From the NCBI RefSeq assembly GCF_037975245.1, contig NC_092575.1:1555001-1619000 (forward strand): a stretch of DNA of 64,000 nt, in the 5' to 3' direction. The translations under genes were made by a program, and so were the position numbers. The stretch comes from Apostichopus japonicus (Eukaryota; Echinodermata; Holothuroidea; Aspidochirotida; Stichopodidae). The notes below the pieces were generated by a model, which did not search any database, had not been told where the DNA came from, and saw only the letters and a program-made list of their open reading frames with translations. Shown here in pieces: positions 38,771-49,159 of this stretch (positions are counted from its first letter, which is position 1; every line of letters starts with the position of its first letter).

Positions 38771-41560
38771 GTTTTCGTTTGTTATGGCATATGACGTGCG
38801 GTGATGTAAATAAGCCTATCGAATATATTTCTTAACCGATATGACCAGGGGATAGCTACTAGAATGCTTTAGTGAATTGTTTGTTAGATATTCTAGCGAA
38901 AAGTAATAGCGAAAAGTTGACTGTGTCAACAGATTTACCAACGAAAAATATTGCAACGAATCGCCAACGAAAGATATTGCTTGATCTTTCGAATTTGGAA
39001 ATTTTTGTCCTACTTGGATATGTTTCGTGGCAGATGAGATCGCGAGTGTTTCAGTTTATACATGCTGTGCATATTTTGTGATTATTTGAATATTGCATAC
39101 AACTAAGAGGACATGGAGATTCGGACCTATTAGGATCTATATTCAGAGAAACACGTCATCAATATATAGCTACAGAAGCAATTTACACAACAAAAAGGGA
39201 TATTAAAGTTATATTGGTAAGGCGAGCACAAGAATAAACATGCACATGTAAGGCGACAATAAAAATATGACCTGATGCATTTTCATTGAGAAAATGAGAT
39301 TAATCGAGGAGAATAATTTAGAATGTTAACGTATGGTCCCAGAGAGAAAATAAACGAGAGTAGTATATGTTGTGCGTTCTTCACCATATGTAATCTATTT
39401 GAACTGAGTATCAACAATCACATATGGAGAAAGTGTAATAGTGGTCATAAGAGCTTGCTTATGATGTTTATCGCAATTTCGAGAACCTCTATTTACCTTT
39501 TGGAAACAGGTGTTCGTGCTTATATAAATGTCTAGATCCTTGTGATATAAAACGGAATCAACCCGTGTACAATGAAAGTAAGCACAATCAGCGATTTTGG
39601 TGTGTAAACTTACTCAAGACAAGTCATTACAAGGAAAACGCTTCCCAGGACATTAATCCATTGACAAAGGTAAGTTCTTACTGGAAATTTACAGTAGCGT
39701 GCATGTATCTGTCATCAACGGATTTCGTTTCATCGCAACGGTTCATTTAGGTTCATTTGTTCTAATTCAAATTTTTTGGTGATTTTTCTTAACAAGAGCA
39801 AATAGCAGTATACCATTTCCAAGTCTACACAAATACACACACATATCAACCGTAGCGATAAAACATTTTTTTAGGTTTGACAAAAAGGATAAGTATACCG
39901 TATAAAAGTCGTTAATAATGAAGAACGATGGTATTCAATGCACATACTTAAATAAATACGTGTTTGCATGTAGCCATGGTTTAGAGTTATTTGAGAAAAC
40001 AAAAGGCTTGCAAAGATATATGCATTTATGTATCTCCAACTACCTTTTATGTAAGGAAAGAATATTATTGTTTCTGAGGATATTCAGTACAGCTACACTT
40101 AATTGAATGATCTGCATTAGTGTTAAAGAATTAATGTTCTTCTTGTTTGCAAAATGTGTTGTCGTACAATGGGTACATATGCTTACTAGTAGGCCAATCG
40201 GTTTTAGCACGAAATAAAGCATATGATATATTTCTTTAAAGTATTAAAATTACAAGTGTATTCATCTTATCTTAATCCATTTGGCATCTGGATATCGCAG
40301 TATATTTAACATTCACTTAATAACAACTATTTTATACTTGATCCGATAACACAATCAGGAGACGTCACCTAGCCTGACTTAAGTGATATATTGTACGCAT
40401 TGGAAAATTGAAGACCCGAATAAACTAGATTCATGAGATTCAAAGAAAATATCATTATAAATGTAGTCTATGCCAAATAACGATGTTGGATGAAACTTGA
40501 TAGGGAAGGGTTTTGACCAGTTTAAATAGACCAACACAGATTCGTAACAAACATTAGTAGCAACTTCGTATGTTTACAAAAGCTTTTTTTGTCCCGACGT
40601 ATTAAACTTTTCATTGTCAAACAATTTATAATATTAGTAAAACGATATAGAGTATGAAAAAATTCTCCTGAATATTCCAAAATGCATTCTGAATTATTAA
40701 CTGTTTCTTCTATCTAGATTAACACAAATAACAATATAGAAAAATCATGTTTAATAAATATTAATGAGTTGACAGAATAAAGGTCAACATAGGGTCAAAG
40801 TTAACTTTGAACAAAGGAAATTGTTCAGAGAACAAAGGAAATTTCATGTTCCAATTCATGTTTCAAACTTTACAATTTTCAAATGAAAACTACAATCGTT
40901 TACGTCTTAGTTTTTGTTTGTAAATTATCTGCACCTACCTACTGGATACTTTCCTGGTATATTCAAGTTATTCCGCTCAGTTGATTTCGACTCCGCCAGG
41001 GAAATGGCAGGTAAACTGCGCGTATACAGCCTAGGTACAAGCCTAACACATTGAATATATATTTGAGTAACGTAATCTTGTGTAGTTTTCATCTGCGTGG
41101 ATCAAGAAATGGCCGTTTTTCTTTGTTTTGTGTTTTGCCATGGCTGGACATTTGACCACACTTAAATCACAGAAATCCTCTTAAAGCGTTAGTTTTCCCC
41201 AGCTGTTAGACCGGCATCAAACCCTGATTATTGCTTCAGGAAAGTAATTTGTAAGAAACTCAAGCTAGTGTACACTACATATACTTGAAGGTCAGGCAAA
41301 CCCTAGAATGATAATGCGTCATAACTATGGTATCGAAAAAAATTAATGAAAAGGCTTGATCCTGAATAACATTAGAATAATGGATAAAAACAAAGTAGTC
41401 ATTAGTTAGCAGGGTTGACGATCTTTTTTAGTACACATGTCTTTGATAAATGCAAATGTCAAGGTAACTTGATTTTTGAGGCAGTTATGAGTCTCTGATT
41501 TACTAACATGAATGGTATGAGCCTACTGGATGCATTATGCAGTTTTCTACTATCTAGATT
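38770..41560. repeat. Block B right part (F copy F4, then pair of 20,860-22,760)
   Basis: 38,770-39,400 follows family F (CTAGCGAAAAGTAATAGCG, TTTCGTGGCAGATGAGATCGC), shortened compared with F1/F2. 39,430-41,560 follows the right part of block A. No recognised gene. Confidence 0.75.
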
Positions 41561-42090
41561 AACACAAATTAACACTATAGCAAATCATGTTCACTGAACA
41601 AGATGAATACCATTTACAAATAATTCCTCCAACAAATAATTCCTCCAGAAAAGTTAAGATACATTTTTATCAGACAAGTTTGACAGCTTAGTTAACAACA
41701 ACTCTATATATCTACACAGTGGACAGACTTTAACCTCAAGAGTCACAAGATTCTACTCATGCCAAGTTGACTGGCTCACAAGAAAACGGCATCTCTTTCT
41801 AAGACTCCTGGAAGGGAGCTCCCAAACTACAGCATATAACCATGTGACCAACTTAACTCCTCTCATTGGCCCAGCTCCACCCTTGGTACCAGGAGCAACA
41901 CTTAGAACCAATCAGGGTTAACCACACAATACTACATTTGCATACTAATAATGGGACACGCTGTTTCTAAGAAAAGGGCAGGAAGTTGGGAAGTTGTTTA
42001 CTACAGACAGAGCAAAAAGGCAGAACAAAGAAAGTATTTTTTTTCAAAGTCTAACAACTACTTATAAAGAGTAAAACAAACACAGCAGAT
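41561..42090. promoter_or_regulatory. Possible promoter or LTR-like region before the gypsy relic
   Basis: Within about 80 bases lie an inverted CCAAT box (CATTGG, ~41,865), a direct CCAAT box (ACCAATCAGG, ~41,909) and an octamer-type ATTTGCAT (~41,935). This sits between the end of block B and the retroelement relic, so an LTR U3 is possible. No second LTR copy exists in the window and no primer-binding site is identified. Confidence 0.25.
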
Positions 42091-43339
42091 GAAGGAGAGG
42101 AAGAAGCATAAATATATATATTTACACAAGCACAGTTCTTTGAACCAAGTCCCGCATGACCCTTCATATCAGACTGTAATGAGAGGAGCTCATCACAACT
42201 GTCGTTGTCGCAGAGCCCTTGTTGCTTACGTCATCAAGTTTGCCACCACAGATTGTGATAATTCTAAACAACATAGTTAAGTGTGATGTGAACTGGGTTG
42301 AATATTTTCCCGCAGAAATCCAAGGCCAAACCATCAGCACAATTGGCTTAAACTTCATTACTTGCACAAACTGTAAAACTGAATTTGTGACCTGGCTACG
42401 GGCTGATAAAACTCACCGTGATTTAAATCACTGATTTACATTAGGACACCATTTGAACTGATTTGTTATTTACTGGAAATTCATCTATCGCCCACCGTCC
42501 CTTTTTGTATTTGCTGTTATCTGCCGGAAATACGTTGACCCTTTTTATCATTTATGGTGCATATCAGTCATCGGGTGTCTACCACTTAATTGAATAATTT
42601 TGGGACACACAAACCGTTCTATAGGATTTATTCACATGGTCAAGAGGTTTCTAGCCAGCAACAACATAGCAAACAGCCGACAGGAATACAGTGCTACTGG
42701 AAGACACAGACCCGCCTGCCAGATAATCTTATCTCTTATGTTATTAATGTGCACAATATACCAGTCTTGTGGCCACTTGACACTCCCTAGTTAATTGTTA
42801 CTTTCATCTTACAATTAGGTGTAAATTGATACCTGTTTTAAGTATAATTGTATAACAGAGTGTTCATTTGAAGTGTACTTTGCCAAGTTTCTCACGTTGC
42901 ATATTTACTTAGATGTTGAGGCTGAGTAATATAGTTACATACTGAATCTAACAGCCAGTCTTATTCTTTATTTAGCCTGTTGTATTCAAAATATAGTGGT
43001 TAGCTGTCCCCACACTTTGTAACCACTAGATGGAATCCAACGAGCCTGCTGGTCAGCTAGTTGCTGACAAGAACCCCATATCTCGCATCTCTTACATTTG
43101 CAGTACGTATGGCGTAGTTTAATGGTTAAATTTATAAGGGAAATCCAGTTTTGTATAGTGCAGAGGGCTACTGTCCTTTTTATATTTTATTTCATTGTAT
43201 TGTATTTTCATTGTGTTACTAGGGATAGTGCAGGTCATTTTAAGTGCATAACTTTGATATCTGTGATCTATATCCTTATAGCTGAAGAAAATGCAACCTC
43301 TTCCGGCACCTTGTTCCCCCCTGAGTCTGCCCCATGTAG
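42091..43339. other. Unrecognised stretch 5' of the gag remnant
   Basis: Several short frames, including one with CRCRR near 42,200 and a 35-codon frame starting MESNEPAGQLVADKN at 43,030. None is recognised. It may be the 5' part of the retroelement. Confidence 0.3.
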
Positions 43340-43603
43340 CTATACCTCATCCCTATCGTTTATAGGATCCCTACCTTCAGTGGGACACCTATAAGTAATA
43401 ATGACCAAAGTCTATCTGAATGGGTATCCACATTAAAAGCTCCTTTAAGGGCATGGAGAACCCATACAGATCAGCATGTAGAAATTGCTCTGCGATATCT
43501 GGGAGGGATGGCAAGTGAGAGGTTCTTATCTGAATACTGCTCAACGATCCACTTTACAAGGGATTATCCAGAGATTCAAGACAAGGTCCTTGGGATTACA
43601 TGA
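43340..43603 (+). pseudogene. Ty3/gypsy gag remnant
   Basis: An 87-codon frame from after a TAG (43,337) to a TGA (43,601). IPTFSGTPISN followed by WVSTLKAPLRAW and ALRYLGGMASERF resembles the start of the capsid-like Gag of gypsy and PNMA-related elements. No nucleocapsid zinc knuckle follows. The protease is in a different frame. Confidence 0.55.
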
Positions 43604-43960
43604 TCTCGGACATTCTATTTGAAGGTTGTCCAATGAATTGTATATTTGATACAGGTTCCCAAGTAACTACCTTGTCACAGGCATATTTTGACACCTATTT
43701 AGCTAATATGTGTGGTCAGTCTGGTCCCTCTAAATGGTTCAAACTTAAAGGAGCTAATCACTTAACTGTTCACTTTACAGGTTGTGTGGAATTAAATCTT
43801 AATATTGCAGTTGTTGAGATCTTTTTCATAGCGTTAATTGTTCCAAGTGACCCTAGTGAGGGGATTCCATGATTGTTAGGTATGAATGCCATTAAACTGT
43901 GTAAAACTGAAATTTTTCAAATGCATGGCCCAAATTTTGTACAATCCATTGATAGTGGCT
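43600..43960 (+). pseudogene. Ty3/gypsy retropepsin remnant
   Basis: Catalytic DTGS at residues 17-20 of the frame from 43,600 (Asp codon at 43,648), followed by QVTTLS. Past an in-frame TGA at 43,870 the typical second motif LLGMNAIK appears in the same frame. An aspartic protease of this kind cuts the element's polyprotein; the stop disables this one. Confidence 0.75.
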
Positions 43961-44030
43961 CATCTAGCATTTAAGTGCAACTGGTGCAAGCTGTGGAGGT
44001 AACGTAGAGGGCATCGATAAAGCAGGCAGG

Positions 44031-44338
44031 TTGGGCAGGTTGAGCAGGGTGACCATCACCAGGGGTGAGTCTGTGCTAGAACCAGCTCGCCATGAAATAT
44101 TGATAGATGCTCATTGTATGTTAGATGTTAGTGGTCAGGGTTGCCAAGTGCTTACAGAATCTCTCCCGTGGAAGTTAACAATCTCCCAAAAAGAATTCTG
44201 GTGGCTTGGTCACTTTCAACTGTGCAAAATAACAAGACTCAGGTGAGAATCATGAATGTTAGCCCCAAAGATATCTTACTTAGTAAGGGCACTGTCTTAG
44301 CTGAATTGTTTGGTTTTGAATTGCTTTCGAAATAAAGT
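44031..44338 (+). pseudogene. Gypsy protease-RT linker region, frameshifted
   Basis: Two overlapping frames: first ARHEILIDAH (to about 44,130), then, after a frame change near 44,140, VNNLPKRILVAWSL and SPKDILLSKGTVLAEL, ending at TAA. This is the usual linker between retropepsin and RT in this retroelement class. Confidence 0.55.
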
Positions 44339-44472
44339 TCTGATTTTGAATTGACTCAAGTAGATGACACAACCATCCAGATTGACGTCAGACAACAATA
44401 CCAAAGCAATGATAATCCTCTTAGTAAACCCAAAATAATTTTCCTGTTCCAGTCAATGTAAACTTTGATCAC

Positions 44473-45105
44473 TTGAATTCTGAGCAACGGACTTCTCTCA
44501 CTAACTTTCTACAGGAACATAAGGAAGTATTTTCTCAAAATGACAGTGAATATGGATGTACTTCTACCATTGAACATCAGATTCCTACAAGAGATCATGC
44601 CCCAATACGGGAAAGACATAGGATGATACTCCTCAAAATGTACCAAGAGGTGAAAACTCAAATTAAACAAATGTTGGAGAAAGGTGTGATTAAGGAAAGC
44701 TACAGTCCATGGGCAGCTCCTATTGTTTTGGTGAGAGAAAAAGATAACAACCTTAGAATATGTGTCGACTATAGAAGATTAAATGCACTTACTCGTAAGG
44801 AAGCCTACCCCCTTCCTAGGATTGAAGAGTCGCGTACTGCCCTAGGTAAGGCTACACTATTCTCGACTTTAGACTTGGTTAGTGGATATTGGCAGGTGAC
44901 TATGGACCTAAATGATAGATCAAAAACAGCCTTCACAACACGTATGGGCTTATTTGAATTTAATAGAATGCCTTTTGGGTTATGTAATGCCTCTGTAACC
45001 TTTCAGCGTTTGATGGAGGCTTGCCTTGGAGAAATGAACTATGAATCTGTTCTGCTGTACCTTGACGACATGATTATTTTTTCTGAGGACTTTGAATTAC
45101 ATTGA
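44473..45105 (+). pseudogene. Ty3/gypsy reverse transcriptase
   Basis: 210 residues in one frame. Motifs in order: SPWAAPIVLV (78-87), RICVDYRRLN (95-104), STLDLVSGYWQV (131-142), MPFGLCNA (166-173) and the catalytic LLYLDDMIIFS (194-204). The catalytic box is intact, but the frame ends at TGA 45,103 and two more in-frame stops follow within 55 bases. It is the best-preserved coding block in the window. Confidence 0.92.
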
Positions 45106-45534
45106 GGCCTATAACGATTGGGCAGAGTTCTCTACAGGCTTTAAGAACATGGACTGAAGGTGAAGCCAAGTAACTGCCACTATCTCGCTCATGCTGTGTC
45201 AGCAGAAGGCATTGCTACAGAGCCGGACAAATGTACCGCCATAGAAAACTGGACCACTCCAAGTTCAGTTAAAGAAGTGAGTGGCTTCCTATGTATGGCA
45301 GGGTTCTACCAACGCTTTCTTAAGGACTTTGCCAAGATCGCTGGTCCACTATACCAAATGACCGCCAAGCCTAAAGAAGGAAATATGCCTAAAACAGCAT
45401 TTACTTGGAACATGGAGCTCTGTTTATAGCTCCATGCTTGGAACCACCGATGTGGATCTGCCTTCAATGGTTTGAGACAGAAATTGTCTTCACCCCCAAT
45501 CCTTGCTTATGCCGACAACAGTCTTTCTTTTTGA
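45106..45534 (+). pseudogene. Gypsy RT thumb/connection and start of RNase H, truncated
   Basis: Same frame as the RT. After TAA stops, VKPSNCHYL, EGIATEPDKC, VSGFLCMAGFYQRFLKDFA and GPLYQMTAK form the connection region, up to a TAG at 45,427. Then AFNGLRQKLSSPPILAYAD starts the RNase H domain and stops at TGA 45,532. Homology ends abruptly at the junction with module U3, so RNase H is cut and integrase and the 3' LTR are absent. Confidence 0.85.
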
Positions 45535-45723
45535 GTTATTCTTCAATAGTTTTGTAGATCTGTAATCAGCTCAAAGGCAACCCATGTAATTATGTTCAAG
45601 GACTTATACAACTATTAGCTCATTGGCGTATTGCTGTGCTACTCGTTTTACAACCCTGGATACGTTTCCATTCGTTATATGCTTCTGCATAGATTATTCT
45701 TATATTCCTCTCTGTTTTGGCAG

Positions 45724-45825
45724 AACAAATACCAGTCTCGTCCCAGTGTACGGAACGGCATCCTGACCTAGGAGATAATACCCACCTGAAATTGTTGATA
45801 AGCCAAGAACTACCATATCAACAAG
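45724..45825 (+). CDS. Cassette exon U3
   Basis: 102 bases between TTGGCAG and CAAG|GTATGT, phase 1-1, open. It is closest to U2, differing at the Lys/Ile, Arg/Ser and final positions. It keeps SSQCTE and GDNTHLKLL. Confidence 0.55.
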
Positions 45826-46145
45826 GTATGTATACATGTATAGTCGGCTGTGGCTTACATCTGAATTACTAACATAGTATCCATGTACAACAGCAGTGTG
45901 AAATCAACCAAAAGTGGTGTGGTAAATAACTGCAAGTATCTATAACTTTATTCAGACGAAGTCCAATACGTATAAGCAATTCAGTCTTGGTAACAAATTG
46001 CCTATCATCCCACAGTTAGCAAAGTTTATTGGTTGACGTTGTAAATATTTCTTCCAATTACGTCTCCAAATTATTCATTGCGGGGGTTTGATTGAATGAA
46101 CTATTATATAGAGTTCTCTGTGCGGTAAGATGTCGTAAAGGAGGC

Positions 46146-46151
46146 AATAAA
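46146..46151 (+). terminator. Candidate poly(A) signal of module U3
   Basis: AATAAA in GGCAATAAATTTAAG, followed by a G-run instead of the GT tract of U1/U4. Confidence 0.4.
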
Positions 46152-46810
46152 TTTAAGTTTGAATATAGATGATTTTAGGGGGGGGGGGTCTTTCTCAACT
46201 AGCGGGACTTGGTCCAAAGGACTGTGCTTGCACAAATGAGGTAATCCCCATATATACAGCATAGTAACCCATATAACAAACTGTTAGGAATCCTCCAAAA
46301 ATTAGCATAAACTTGCAGTACAACAACACATCTATGTGCAAATTCTGCTTGCAGTACACAACAAAAGTGATCCACGAAGTTTGGACTTATAACGAAAACA
46401 GTCAAAGAAAATGAATTACTAGCAAGTGAGATATGACACTGCGCAGGCGGTCTCTCAAGAGATTCAAGTGATGACGTGCATGTTCAGGTCCTCACATGTG
46501 ATTATTTCCTTATCTTTACAATGTTACACTGTATACATTGTTTAGGCCGATAGAATAGAGACCGTTAGACAGACCGAAAGACCGTTATTTGCTAGAGGAG
46601 CAGGCGGTCTGAATTTCCTTTCTCAAAAAAAGTATTTTAAATTATACCCTGTTAATATCAAAGACTGGCAGTTCTAATTAAACTCAACTAATATATTACG
46701 TACTACAAAATATTAGGGTCGACCGGTTTGAAGAATTCTACTCAAAATAACAGAGACGATCAATAAGCCTTTGGGCCCGTGACCAATTCATATTCAATGA
46801 ATGGAAATAG

Positions 46811-47044
46811 GACTTGCGAAATCATATTCATACTGATCCACAGGAATCAGTCACAGGAGTAGAACAAGAACCCCCGGTAGTCATAGTTTATGATACAAGT
46901 AAAGTATTTTTAAATATATTTTCTTTGGTAGAATTCATCCCATGGCTTTCAGAAAAGGGAAAGCCAGTAACTTATCCAAGTGATGATATTGCGCGCAGAA
47001 CTGAGGAAGGACGGATAGTAACTCATCCCACAGACGAAACTTGA
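46811..47044 (+). CDS. 77-codon frame of unknown function, C2 copy
   Basis: LRNHIHTDPQESVTGV, PPVVIVYDTSKVF, EFIPWLSEKGKPVTYPS and RIVTHPTDET, ending at TGA after a TAG at 46,808. Partner of 29,364-29,591. The preceding frame ends FNEWK before the stop in both copies, suggesting a longer ancestral protein, probably of a mobile element. Confidence 0.3.
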   Translation, partial: DLRNHIHTDPQESVTGVEQEPPVVIVYDTSKVFLNIFSLVEFIPWLSEKGKPVTYPSDDIARRTEEGRIVTHPTDET

Positions 47045-47150
47045 ATAAGCAAAAGCCAAACCCTGATAATCTGGACGAAGTGTGCCGTATATCAACTATT
47101 CGAGACGAAAGGGATATCCACCTTATTCCCAGATGTAAAAGTCTACATAA

Positions 47151-48425
47151 AGTGTCCATCCAGTCGATAACTGTCTTGTATACACGCACTGTAGATGGAA
47201 TTGAGACTTTCCATCACCGGATATCAGTAACAGGGTGTCATCGTTGCCGATGTGTGCTATTTGCTAAGCGTGACCAAAGGGAAATTTCCGCTTGGTCGAG
47301 GTCGGGCAGAGGTCAATACTGCCCATTTACTAGTTGCCTTTCATATCCACCGCCTCGATTTGCATACTTATGTAATCGATGTACAATTACGTAATCAATG
47401 TATACTTGCGTATTTTGTGAAGTACACATGCTTCATTCCTCTCCTGGTTCAGAGAGGCGTCGCACGTGCTCCTATAGCACTGTTCCTTAGTATGTAAGTA
47501 TTCTAAATTTTTTATATAGGTATAAAGGGGCTTGTTATTGTAATTGTATATCTCTTTTAATATCGCATTATAGATATTTGCCTTTAATGTAATTTTGCTG
47601 TATGCTTGTGCCTGTTACTTTGATTGCCTTTTTTGTGTATTTGTTGTTTGCGTATTTGTAAGAGTATCTGGAGTAGAATATACCGCCAGAGGTTATTTCT
47701 TTGTTGGTATTCTGTACATTCTCCAGAAAGCCGCCGTTAACCCCACAAAGCCGCTGTTAACCCCAGAAAGCCACCGTTAATCCCTGTAAACCCCTGTACA
47801 CCGCAGTTTGTCGTGCTGTTGGTTTTGCCCAGTAACGATTGTAAGTGAAGTTATAATTATCAAGAATGTAATTGTCGCCAATCTTTCTCTATGTTTTGTT
47901 CATGTTGCCAAATGTTATTTGTTGTACTTCTTCCTTTTGTGCATTGTTTTATAAGGAGAAATATAGTGCATTATTATGTTATTATTATTATGTTATTATA
48001 GATTTGTTCAATTCATGTGTTTATTTCACCAATGTTTGTATATTGATGTTTGGATATCTTTACTTTCTAGTTTTCACCGTGGTCTTGTTGAAACCACGCT
48101 TGTAAATAAATGGGTTAAAACCTACAGCCACCTGTTCTGAACTGTTATGCTCCATGAATATATAGGCTCCTCGTCGGGATTATCGGGGATTATTATATTA
48201 TAAACAACTCCAGCACAACCACCAAACACCGACAAGGGAACCACACACAACAAAGGAGTGAACACCGTAGAAAGGCAAAAAACCCCACCAACAGAACGGA
48301 CGCAAAAGAGAATACACCGACAGAAGAACAATACACCAACAACCCTATAATAAGTCAGTTGTCTGATGATCGCTCAACGCGTGAAACTCTGAGTTACAAC
48401 CACTAGTGTTCCACTAGTCTCAACA
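47151..48425. other. No recognised gene; small 20-bp repeat
   Basis: Three 20-base units of the type AGAAAGCCGCCGTTAACCCC at 47,724-47,783. Weakly coding-looking frames at 47,041-47,394 and 47,252-47,497 match nothing I know. An AATAAA at 48,106 and a segment at 48,350-48,400 that reads DDRSTRETLSYNH in one frame could be retroelement tails. Confidence 0.4.
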
Positions 48426-48620
48426 TATAAATATATGTATATATATATAAATATATATATATATATTTATATATATATATATATATATATAAATATATAT
48501 ATATAAATATCTCTATATATATATACATTTACATATATATATACATACATATACATAAACATATACATATATATATATATATATTTATATATATACATAA
48601 ACATATACATATAATAAATT
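48426..48620. repeat. AT/ATAC low-complexity tract
   Basis: About 195 bases of TATATA, AAATATA and ATACATA units. Confidence 0.9.
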
Positions 48621-49005
48621 TAACGAAAACTTCATGTCATGATTGTTTGCCATTCAGGGAACATTTTCACGGCAAACACCTTTAGAAATAAACTCAACCA
48701 CGGTCGTTAGTCCAATTTCACACATTTTGAACTGAGCTGATCAATAAGCAAGTTCATGGTTAGTACCGAATTTCGTTTTGTATACAACGTCAAAGGCAGA
48801 ATTCTGCATTGGCCAAGGTTTAATTTATTTTAATATCTATTTGGGTTATTTTCGATATGTTACTGGGTCAGTTTCATATGAATATTTTATTGAAAGTTTA
48901 ACAAATCAATATTTATTTGCCCCCCGAAAATACGAATATTTCGCTAGCCTTTAAGTCCCTTTTCTGCAAGGGGGAACACAGCTTATTGTATTGTTGACTG
49001 AAAAG
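48620..49005. repeat. Family F fragment F5
   Basis: Matches 15,410-15,780 and 20,050-20,345 (CATGTCATGATTGTTTGCC, GGCAAACACCTT, GCTAGCC/TTTCTGCAAGGGGGAACAC). Its TATA element is degenerate (TTGTATTGTTGACTG). Confidence 0.65.
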
Positions 49006-49159
49006 TTCATTCATTCATTCAGTTATTAATAAAAAAAAATTCAGTATGTGTACAAAATGACAAAAAATGTATGATAGATTTGTATATTATAGTGTATACA
49101 ATAAGACCAAATAAAGGGAGATGTAAAAAAATAAATAAAATGCTTGTGGAGTCAGACTA

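Larger units (their letters stand above)
45536..47150. repeat. Block C2 (module U3 plus 3' flank)
   Basis: Duplicate of 28,000-29,700. Its left boundary coincides with the cut end of the gypsy RNase H, so the C unit either landed in the retroelement or replaced its 3' half. Confidence 0.85.

Noticed and set aside
42091-43339. Gag N-terminus or zinc-finger gene near CRCRR
   Set aside because: Frames are short, frequently stopped, and have no recognised motif.
48350-48400. Penelope C-terminal tail (DDRSTRETLSYNH)
   Set aside because: Too short and without the GIY-YIG part; kept only as a remark.
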